Positions 35,468 to 47,400 of a stretch of DNA of 64,000 nt are shown here, piece by piece; the stretch's first letter is position 1; each line of letters begins with the position of its first letter. The DNA is from Candidatus Altimarinota bacterium (GTDB taxonomy: Bacteria > Patescibacteriota > Gracilibacteria > JAUYGZ01): contig JARGOK010000002.1 in NCBI GenBank assembly GCA_029233985.1, positions 543,409 through 607,408 of the forward strand. Reading direction: 5' to 3'. The position numbers and the translations under genes were made by a program. The notes beneath the pieces were generated by a model. That model was not told the origin of the DNA. It worked only from the letters and a program-made list of their open reading frames with translations, and made no database searches.

Positions 35468-38400
35468 ATGAATACAAAAACACTGATGAGAATTCTTACA
35501 GCTCTGTTCTGCAGTATAAGTATCATTATAAGTTCGCAAAGCCCGTCTATCTCCATTCCCGTTGCTCAAGCTGCAGACTTTTCAGTACCGCTTAGTGGAA
35601 ATATAAACCTCAACAACACTCAAAATCTCGCCCAAATAAGCTTTGGCACTGGTGATTTTGCGTTTCAAAGCTCATGGAGCCGTGCAGACAATCTCAGTAT
35701 CCATGGCTACAATATCGAGAAAGGTATCGGTATTGCCAAGAATCTCCAAACATCGATACAAGTAACGAACGCTTCCATATTTCTCGACGCTACAAACTCT
35801 GTCATAGCAAGAGAAGGAGATTTTGTCATCCTCAAAAACAACCAAGATTATTATGCTCTCCTTCAAATCCGCGAGATAAAAGCTGTCACTCATTTCGATA
35901 CTCAAAACACACTCAACTTTAACTACTTAATACAAACAAATGGGACTGATGATTTTTCTAAGCTTCTCAGCTCCAGCCTCAATAACTCACGGATAAGTGT
36001 TCCAAGCTCTGGGAATGGATCTATATACACTACTGGAGGATCAGGAATAAGGTTTGATTGGATCGACCCCCCAAACGGGAACTATTTTCTAAAAGTTCTA
36101 AATGGAGCCCAAGAGCTCTTTTTTGGAGAACACTCTTTTCAAAGTGCAGAAATAGATTTTGATCGATTTAGCCTACAAGGAACAGAAACTCTACGTGCTC
36201 GATTTTCACTTTTCAGCCCAAATGGTCAACTAATAAGTGATCTCCCATTCTTTACCATTCCATTGTCATCATCTCCGGTACTCCTCAAAACACTCGAACA
36301 GTCTGTGATTGTAAATCACAACCCTGTTCTTTTAGCTTCCCCACAAAATCAAACCATCAAGAAAGATGAAACGCTTATTCTCAACACACTCTCACAATTT
36401 TTCAGCGACGCAGATGGTGACAACTTAAGCTATATTGCCACATCAAATCCATCTGGAATTGTTTCTCATCAAATAAGTACCAATGATTTGATACTCACTA
36501 GTGTGACAGAAGGATCGACAACTGTGACGATCACTGCTATCGACCCTGGAAACCTCTCTATATCAAGCAGTTTTACTGTAAACGTCACACCACCTATTGA
36601 TACAACACCACCTGAAATAATCAATTTTAGCTTGGAAAAAGCCGAAATCGATGTAAGAAATGACCCTCAAGGACTTGTAAACTTCAGCATTACACTCCGA
36701 GACCCAAGTGGACCAAATAGCGGTATTGTTATCTTAAACTCACCTTCAGGACTACAGTCAAGAATTGGAGGTATTGTACCGCAGTTTTCTAGTATTTTGC
36801 TCAATGGAGATGTTCTTTTTCAAGGCACAATAGCCATCAATCAAACTCCTGAAGCTGGAGAGTGGACGATCACAACTATTAGAATACTCGACAACGAAAG
36901 CAATGAACTCAACCTCACAACACCAGAAGAAATACGAGATCAAATAGGATCTGTTCCAAGCATAAATGTTATCGCAAATCTAAGCCCAGAGATTATCTCT
37001 AGTCCAAACAACCAAACCATTGGATTGGGTTCAGATTTTGAGATCAATGATCTATCTCAATTTTTTAGCGATCCCAACAACGATACTCTCACTTTTACAG
37101 CAACTGCAGAGAATCAAGCCATCGTCTCAACATCTATTGAAAACAACACTCTCACCATTTCAGGGCTCCTTGAGGGCTCAACAAACGTGAACATCACAGC
37201 TACAGATCCTGCAGGTGAAACTGCTACAGTTTCTTTTTCCACAACAGTCATCAGTATACCAGTCATTAGCGGATACAATATTGTCGACCATTCAATACAA
37301 AACGGCACTCAAACAATTGGGAGTGGCCCAATGCTCTTCACTGTTTCTTGGATCTCAAGAGACAGCTACAACATCTCAGCAAAAAACGAAAATACCAATA
37401 TTGGAATAACAAGACTGGGACGATCACCAAATCCAGCAGATCCATTCACAGTAGTCTCTACACAGTTCACAGACGTCGATATACTCGCTCCTCCAGGAAT
37501 TTCAACTGTAACTGGTGGAGATGGAGATTTTATTATTCTAAAAAATAGCAATGGGTATTATGCCTTACTGCAAATAACCAGCATTGCTTCGACTGTAGAC
37601 AATAGAGACCCGGTCAATCGAGTGGGATACAATTATCTCATTCAAACAAACAAAACTGCAGATTTTTCTACTATATCTAGTCCAGTACTAACCACACAAC
37701 GGGTCAGATTCCCAGACTCACTCCAGCTCAAAACCTACACCATCTCAGCATCAGGACTTCGATTCAATTTCGATCCATCAGATTCTCTAAAGCTCTTCAA
37801 CAACAACCAAGAACTATCATTGGGAGTACCAAACGTAAATGCTTTAGAACTCAACTATAGACATTTCAACCTGTCGGGAAATGAAATGTTATCAGGTATA
37901 TTCAATCAAATCCCCTTCACAATAGACTTGAGTCAAATAAACCTCATGCCTCTTCTAAGAAAAACATCTTCTCCAATTATTTCACCAGCATTTATAAGCA
38001 TTTCAGGTGCAACAGGAACAAATGACATTTTCAAATCAGGAGACAGTATCACTATCAGTTGGGATAATTCCATCAATGGAGACAACAATGGAGACCAGGT
38101 TTCCCAAGTAACAGCAGACCTTTCGATGATTGGAGGTGAAGACATGGCAATAATGACAAATAACGGATCTGGTCTCTTTAGCCACACTTTAGCCATTCCA
38201 GATGGCTTATTTGTAGAAAATATCAACGCTCAAATAACCGCCACAGACAATGATGGAAACAGCACAACAACACTCGATACCTCAAATATTTCCATAGACA
38301 GCAGAGGTCCTACCCTGACTGATGACGCCATCACATTAACTGGTGGAAGTGGAGTCAATGGAGCTTTCATTTTAAATGATACGATCACGGTCAATTGGGA

Positions 38401-41400
38401 TAATTCTCCAAGTGGGAATAACAATTCAAACATCAGCACAGCAATAGTAGACATGAGTGTTTTTGGAGGAAATACTACTGAAAACATGACTCAAGATGAA
38501 AATGGGATTTTTAGTTTTTCGCTTCCAGCACCTCCAAATAGAGATGAAGAAAACCTAAATGTGACACTAATAGCAATAGACAACATTGGCAATAAAACCA
38601 TTGTTTCAGACACGAGCAATGCTTCAGTAGATACTATTGCACCAATTCTTACTGATGAAGCAATAACTCTCTCAGGTGCAAGTGGGACAAACAATATTTT
38701 CATCATGGGAGATACATTGACTTATACATGGGACGACAGCCAAAGTGGTGATGGAAATGGCGAAGAAGTAAGTCTTGTGACTATAGACTTGTCTGCATAT
38801 GGAGGAAGCACCAGCGTCCAAATGAACGACCTAAACGACAGAAAATTTAGCAGTTCTTTTCAAGTCACAGATGGTATTGAAATGGAAAACTTAAATGCTC
38901 GTATTACCATTACCGATAATGCCGGAAACAGTGTGGAAATAACAGACACCAGCAATGCCATAATAGACACAAAAGCTCCGCAAGTAAGCGATGAAGCAAT
39001 TTCCATTTCTGGTGCAACAGGAGAAGCAGGAGAATATGTTTCTGGAGATATACTCCTAGCCACTTGGGATGATTCTGTAAATGGAGACAACAATGGTGTA
39101 GAAGTTGTTTCTATCAAAACTGACCTAAGCCAATTTGGAGGAGCAACTGATGTAGAAATGACAAACAATGGATCAAGAGTATTTAGCGCAAGCCTCGCTT
39201 TAGCAGATAACATCCAAGCTCCAAACCAAAACATTTCAATTACAGCAATAGATGATGCCGGAAACACAACAACAGTATTTGACAGCTCAAACGCTGTATT
39301 AAACACCACAGCTTCTGAAACAGGCACTACGGATACGGGTACCACTGGTACTGGTACTACCGACTCTGGCACTACGGACACTGGTACCACCGATACTGGG
39401 ACAACTGACACTGGAACTACTGGTACTGGAACTACTGATTCTGGGACAACCGATACAGGTACTACCGACTCTGGGACCACTGATACTGGGACTAGTGGTA
39501 CTGGAACTACCGACACTGGAACTACCGATTCTGGCACTACGGACACTGGGACCACTGATTCTGGGACTAGTGGTACTGGAACTACCGACACTGGAACTAC
39601 CGATTCTGGCACTACGGACACTGGGACCACCGATACTGGGACTACTGATTCTGGCACTACGGACACTGGGACCACTGATTCTGGGACTAGTGGTACTGGA
39701 ACTACCGACACTGGAACTACCGATTCTGGCACTACGGACACTGGGACCACCGATACTGGGACAACTGATTCTGGGACTAGTGGTACTGGAACTACCGATA
39801 CTGGAACTACGGATACGGATACCACTGGTACTGGAACTACCGACTCTGGGACTTCTGATACCGGGACCACTGGTACTGGTACTACGGACACTGGCACTAC
39901 TGATTCTGGTACTACTGATTCTGGTACCACTGATACTGGCACTACTGGTACTGGAACTACCGACTCTGGGACTTCTGGTACAGGTACTTCGGACACAGGA
40001 ACAACTGGCACTGGGACAACTGAACCTGAAACACCACCAGCTCCTGCATCATCTAGTGGAGCTTCGAGCAGTCGGCTGAGTTCTACAAAAATAAAAGCAA
40101 ACCCACGAAGAAAACCAAACCAAGCTCCATCTATAACAAATCCTTTACCAGATGTTTCGCTCTCTACACAAAACGCTGAAATGACAATCAACCTCGTGAG
40201 TGCAAACGGACCTGTGTTCACTGACCCAGAAAACAACCCCATGACGTATAGAGTAAGTGATTTCAATAGTACTATTATCAGTGCATCTATTACAGACAGC
40301 AGCATTACCCTAAAACCTCTTAGAAGTGGTCTGAGCACTATTACTGTGAGTGCATCTGACGGACTCTATACTACTGGCGAACAGTTTAATGTGATGGTGA
40401 CTGAATCAGATATAAAAAACCTCTCAATATCACAAGGAACGAATCAAGAAGGACCTGTTCAATTACTCATTTTGAATCCAAAAGCTGTGACAACTGAAGA
40501 CAACAATATCACACAAGAGACAAATGAAGAGAAAGAAGAAGAAAGTTTTGAAAATGAGAAACCTGTTATGCTCATCGGATCTGATATTTTCCGATTAGCG
40601 CCTCGAGGAAGCGTAATTGCACAACAAAACTCTTCCTTTAGAAGGAATCCTTCGACACCACTCTACCAAGCTAATGTGAGTTTTAATGAGCCAATACAAC
40701 TTGGGGCAAATGTAGATGTTTTCTTGGAAGATATTCAAAATGATGTTGTCGTCATTGATTTTGATCTTGGTGAATTTGTGGGAGCAGTTCTTGATCTCTT
40801 TGGTTTTGGTGGAGATGACAAGGATGAAGGAGATTATGAAGATGCTGATGGGAAAACTTACAATAAATTTGAACCGCAAAACCGAAAAGGAACAGCAAAA
40901 AAAGATATTATTAATACTGGCATAAGAGCTGATAGTGTCAGATCCTTTTCTGGACCAGACATTGTTGTCTCTCGAGCTGGTGATGACTTTGTTTTATTAG
41001 GTGGAGGAGATGATAAAGCAGATTTAGGAAAAGGTGATGATATCGCCAGGGCTGGAGATGGAGACGATGTTGTCCTTGGAAAAGACGGAAGGGACCTTAT
41101 TTCACCAGGAAAAGGGGATGATAAAAGCTATGGGGGCAGAGGCCATGACAGGTATCAAATGAATAGAGGATGGGGAAAAGATGAAGTAGCAGATGCTTCT
41201 TTGACTGGGACCATGTCCTTCCCTGGCTCTTCTCTCAAGGAGCTTAGTTTTAGTCGAGATGGAAATAATTTAATAATAAAAAACTCCCCTCTTAAACTCA
41301 GCAGTGCTGGCGTCATTTCTGAAGATAATGAGCTTGTTTTCATGGAGTATTTTAATGAACATGACCGATTAGGACGTGGCGGCTGGGTTTTTGAAACTGA

Positions 41401-44400
41401 TGATGCAAAACTCAACGGGGCTCATATCACTGGTGCAACGCATCAGGAAGTTAATGAGGTTCTTCAAAATATGTATAAGGATCGTACTAAAGCCCCGTTT
41501 GGATACAAAACAGTGAAGAACTTCAAAGACACAAAAAGTGGTGGGGCTTACTCAATCTATAGGTCCGAACGTGTAGCTACTGATTTTGTAACTAAGGACT
41601 TTGATGCGGCTAGCGGCAAGGCTACTGAACGAATATCTGGAGTGGTCAATACCGATCGTTCAGCCATTGTGTCTGTCCCCGGAACTGATTTGAGCTTCAA
41701 TCCTTTCAAACTTCAAGATGGCTTCCCAATTGTTTCTGGTAAAGATCTTGCCTCTGCAATTACCGGCGGAAAATCTCAGTTTGATGCTTATGGTCAGCAA
41801 ATTATTAATGATGCAAATCAACTTTTTAAGGACGGAGTCGAGTCTTTAACTCTCGTATGCCACAGTAATGGAGGGACCGTGTGTCAGCATGTTGCCAATG
41901 AACTTGGAAGGCTTCACCCCGACAAACTTATCAAAATGGATATTTTCAATTCACCGGGAGTCCAACATGCCATTGAGGGGTATGATCCTCAAAATTTTGA
42001 AAATATAGATACCCATATCTATGCCTTTGAACAAGATCTAGTTTCTCGGTTAGGCCAGTATGCAGATGTTGATAAATTCACCCTTCTAGATTATAACACT
42101 CTCCCTTCATCAAACGGCCTGGCAGGAAAAATTCCTTTCTATAGTTCTCATATTACTGAGAGCTATACTGAAGCTCATAATACCTTTGGAGACTTTGGAG
42201 TTTCAGAAGTAGGAGAGACAGCTGATGCTAATCTTCTCGGGCACCAAGCTCCGATTGAATACAATGCGATCTATGAAAGTGTGGGGCATCAATTCCTTTA
42301 CCTTCTCGAGCTTGAAAAAATTGCTTCTTTCATCCTCCAGCCTACTAAAAACAGAAGCCTAGCATCTCAAAGTATTGCAGATATAAAGGTAAACGGTCTC
42401 GAAATTCTGCGAGTAAGCTTTGATGAGGTCCTGCATAGTCAGGTGGCTCGTGACAGCTTCTTCAGAGAGGTTGTATCTCAATCAAAAGGAAATAGCATTT
42501 CCCGAAAAGATCGAGAAAGAAGAACAAGGCGCTTGAGAAATTTTATGACCCGCGAGCTCAAACGGGGGGGCTTCACCAAAATTGAACAGGATCTGACGCG
42601 TATTGAGAAGGAAATCAGGTCATTGGAAGTAAAATTCAGACAAGAAAAAATTCTCAATAAAGATCAAATAGCTGAGAGGAATATTCTTATCGACCTAGGA
42701 ACTCTTTCACTGACCGTTGGAAGAAACATGAATGCCCGCCTCCAACAACTCGACCGACTGGGACTTGAGGGAACAGAAGAAAAGACTTTGCTCGCGAATT
42801 TCATCCAAACAATTGGCATGCAGAGCTTCATCGACAATCCTGAGGTTGTAAAAGATGTCCTCTTTACAGAAAATGGATCTGAGCTGATCGATGAAAGTGC
42901 CCTCGAAGAAGTTCCAGAAGAACCAGAGCTCCCAGATTCTCAGAAAGAAGTTAGCAAAAAGGATATCAATGATTTGATTGCAGCAGCTAATCAAAAAAAG
43001 AGAGATTTTGAAGGCGCCATTAAAACTGCTAAAAATGCCATAAAGATTGCCAAAGGAAACCTCAAAAAACCTAAAAATGCAGTAAAAAAAGTCCGTGATC
43101 GACTCAAGAAGCCTCTTTCGAGGCTAAAAACAGCATTAAAAGCCCTTTATAAGGCTGATAGTTCCGTATTCCTAGCTCAGAAAAAAGTCGCGAAAATTCA
43201 AGAAAAAGTGAATAGTATTTCTAGCTCAAAACCTGGGCAAAAGCAAAAGGCTGAAAAAATTCTTGAGAAAGTTCAAATTGAGCTCACGAACTCTCAAATA
43301 AAGACAAATAATAAAGCTCAAATCGTGACCGATCGCGAAAGCCCTGTCAAGGATTTGGAAAACGAATTGATTGATGTTCAAGAAAAACAGCGTCCCTTTG
43401 ATATTGCTCTTGGACAGGCTCGTTTCGATAAGAGAAGCGCTTCAACTCGTCTAGATGACATTGGGGAAAAACTCAAAAGATTGCGACAACTCCTCAATAG
43501 AGTGAACAATAAGAAAGTCGTCATTAGAGCTGACCTTCCAAAAATAGAAGAAGACCCTGTTGTTGCTGAGTTTGATGAAGCAGATTTTGAAATCGAAGAT
43601 GAGGACGAAGAGATCGTAAGGTTCCTGGAAATGAAAGAGCTCGTGATCGAATCAAATGAGAAAATTAGAGCTTTCAAAGATACTCTTAAGATTGCAGAAG
43701 GGAAACTTGATGATGAGGAGAAGAAGCTCGATGTCCCTGAAAAGAAATTAAATAGTATCGTTAAACGTTTTAGGAAACCTGGTGAAAAATTCACTAAGGC
43801 TCTGCGTAAGCTCAATAATGCTGATTTCAATCTGGCAGTCGCACTCGGGAAAGAAATTAGCTTTTCTACTCAGCTACAAGCTCTGGAGAATCGACTCGAG
43901 AATGTCAAAAAGAAGGCCACTCAAAAGAAGATCGAAGTAGCGATAAAGAAGCTCAAGAATAAAATAAGCAAGGTCGGAGACCAAGTATCCAGTGCCCAAG
44001 ACGCCGTCAAGAAAGCTGAAGAAGAGTTGAAGCCTTTTCAAGATAGAATCCAAGGACTAAGAGATGAATTTGATATCGCCAGAGAAAAACTATTAGAGGT
44101 TCAAATACTCGTGCAAGCGCAGCTCTTTAAGGTCTTCAAAGAAGAAATACGACTGAAAGATATGCTAGAAAAGAAGAAAATCCTTCAAAAACTTCAAAAG
44201 CGTGGGAAAAGTGGCTTCCGAATCTACCCAGATGATCTTCCTGATCTGGAAGAAGATCCTGTGGCTTCTTTTGAAGAAGAAGAAACGACAGAGAATGAGG
44301 CAGAGTTAAATTCTGAAGATGAGGAACTGGTTAGTGAGGGAAGTTCTCGCTTGTTCTTCAGGGCCTTGGATCTGAATGCTATCACAATGAATAATGATGT

Positions 44401-47400
44401 CCCTCCTCTCATCGACCTCAGCTCCGTAACTTGTAACTATCCCCTCTCTGAGAAAATCGGTCACCATATTCCAAGTGATTTCCATATTCATGCTCTCAGT
44501 CATTATGGCACAGAAAAAGATGCTGATCGTATCGAGCTTGAAAATGAGCACGAACTAGAATATATCACTCGAAAGAAGTTTGCTGGTGGGTTTCCATGTG
44601 AAACATATCACCACTTCAGCGAACACCTTGGTGCTGATATTTGGGACAAGGGGAAGAATAAACTCAAAGGAGTGAGTAAGAAGCAGTCTCGCAAAAATCT
44701 TCAAACGCTAGTGAATTCATTCAGGGCGGACGGAGAGGATCTACGCTATAACTCGTTCTTTGATTATGGCTGGGAATACACACCAGCAGGAAGCACAAAC
44801 CATATCATTGTGATCAAACCTGAAGATGCTGAGGAACCTTCCGGACGAGGCGATCTCTACAAAAAGGTTAACGACTCTGATTTATTTATGGTTCTCCCCC
44901 ACCCTTTTGGAAGCGACGCCCCTGTAAGGTTCGGCAAGAGAGACAGCGTCTCTGATTTTGAGGATTTCATGGACAAGGGCTACCGTGCCAACAGCGCGGA
45001 CTTTGACACGTCACTTCTCGCGGGTATTGAGTTCCCAACGAGGTTTCAAAGAAATGGTAGCAGCGTACGTGAAAGAACCATTGCGAAGACTGAGCGCTTC
45101 TACCAGGCCCTTTTAGCACTCGAATACAATGTTATTCCTATGCTCAATGGAGACAGGCACTCCGCTGATAATGCAGATATTGGCAACTATCCGTTGACGA
45201 TCATGGGACCAGAAGATGCTGCTGGCACAAAAGCTTCGAAAGAAGGTCACACCACTTTGATTTCTGGAAGCATTGGCAATGATGCTTTCCAAGGGGCTCT
45301 GGGAACCCGAAGTGGGTACGCTAGCTTTACTCCAAGATTTTTTGTGAGTACCCTGGCGGATGATGACAAGAATAAACCCATGGGTTCTGAAATCAATTTC
45401 CATGATACCAAGAACATGGACTTTTATCTGTATACCCGTGCTGCTCAAAATGGCGCTATTGCTGCTCCAAATGCTAATGAGTTGAAAATCTGTGCTGTTC
45501 ATGGTTCATATAATGAGACCAGAAAAAATCAAAATATCTCCAAGTGGGTCGAATATTCTGAGCTGATTGATCTGAAATCCAGTTCAGGAAATGGGTTTTT
45601 GAAACTCAGCTTCGATCTTTCACAACAAGATAATCTCAAAGCTCAAAAGATTCGCGAAAGCAGCTTTATGTACTTCAAGGTCATTGATTCAAATGCTGAT
45701 TGTGCATCTGCCAAGAAAACAGAAACCCATGTTATTACGGCTGCTTACCGTAATAGTAAACCAGGACTTCAGCTTAGATTAGGATTGAATGATAAACTCC
45801 ATGTAGCTGGTGATGGACATATCCATATCTTTGGCCACCCAAAAAAGAACAACTTTGTTGATAAAATACGTGGAAAAAAGGGAGGGTCGCATGATGTGTA
45901 CCTGAAAACTATTACTGAACTGAAAAACAAAGCTGGTTTTACCTGTACCTATCATCACAGTACAGACCATGTCAACAAGCGAGAAAACCATCAACTCGCT
46001 AAAGGAAACCCTTCTTCTTTGTTTTTAGATGGCCATCTCAAAAGACTAAAGGATCAGATCGACATTTATAATGTTGAAACAGCCCCACGTGAATGCTCTT
46101 TCTTCTCAATAGGATGGGAAGCAGGTATCGGAACCAATCTTGGTAATCACAAGGAAAGAGCACACACTCTAGTGTATTTTGCTGACGATCACGATGTTAT
46201 TTTACGGCATAGAACAAATGAAAATAAAAATATGAGCAGATCTTTTCTCTTCAATGAAATTAAAAATGCCAGTAAAAAATGTGGAGATGGAAACCTGTGT
46301 AATGACAGTATATCTGATGCCCTGCTAGCTGTTGCTCATCCAGAAAGAAAAAAAACTGAAATCAATAGTAAAAAGGCTATTGCTCAATATATGAAAGATC
46401 AATATGGTATCGATGAAGAAAACGATGAACTATCTGCCTTCATCAAAAACCGATTTATGGGGATGGAATTAATAAGGGGAGGAACTTCAAAACGAAGAGA
46501 ACAACCCGCAAGCCTTTTAGATAATGAACATTTTTTCAAGGGACTTCTTCATAATGGGTTCAAAGTAGCTCCTATGATCAATGGAGACCGCCATTCCACT
46601 GCCCGAAAAGAAATTACCATCCTTGATCAAACAGATAGTATTATTCCTCAAGGACATACCAATTTCCTCCTCTCATTTGACACACAGTTGAGGAGTACAT
46701 GTGGACTAGATACCTCAAAAACGCTTAGTCAAGCAGATATAAATGAATGTTTATTTTATCAAACAATGCTAAAAAGACGTCTTTATGCTCTCTATGACAG
46801 AGGTCTTGAAGTCAGTACAAAAAGCAATACTGGAGATCTCATGGGAAGTACTATCAACTTCAAACAAACTCAATCTTTCACAGTTGCTCTTCAAGGCAAG
46901 GAGCTTATAGGAAACAATTATGAAGTCTATGCGGTAATGGGTACAAAAATTTTTAATAACACCCCTATCCCTTCAAGTGCTCAAGACATAAAACTTGTGA
47001 GAAACAACAGTAGCACAAACTCTCAAACGGCAAGCTTCAGCTATTCACTCCCACCAAGCATCAAAAAGGATGATATACACTTTCTCTACTTCAAGGTGGT
47101 GAAGAATGATACAAACCTACCTCAAGATGAAAGCAATAAGAGAATAGCTGCCATCACAGCACCGTATTTCACAGATTTTGATTCTTCTGAAAGTGCAAAC
47201 ATAAATCCTGCAGCTCCTTCTATTAGTGCAGATTTCAAAGAAGCTACTTTCTGTATCCAAAAAGGCCAATCCAATGCCTTTGATCTTGGAAATATCTTTT
47301 CAGACCCTGAAGGAAAGAAGCTAACTTACAGCATAACCAGCGGTGGAGGCAATAAAGCATCTGTCGTATTGAGAAAAAACCGAGATGGAGAAATGGCTGT

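Noticed and set aside
39495..40079. Plus-strand ORF of Leu-rich repeats in another frame
   Set aside because: It is a frame-shifted reading of the same minisatellite within the giant gene.
38860..40338. Long antisense ORF of 492 residues rich in Val-Pro repeats
   Set aside because: It is the reverse reading of the TGTTD minisatellite and flanking Ig-like repeats; the repeat simply lacks stops in this frame.
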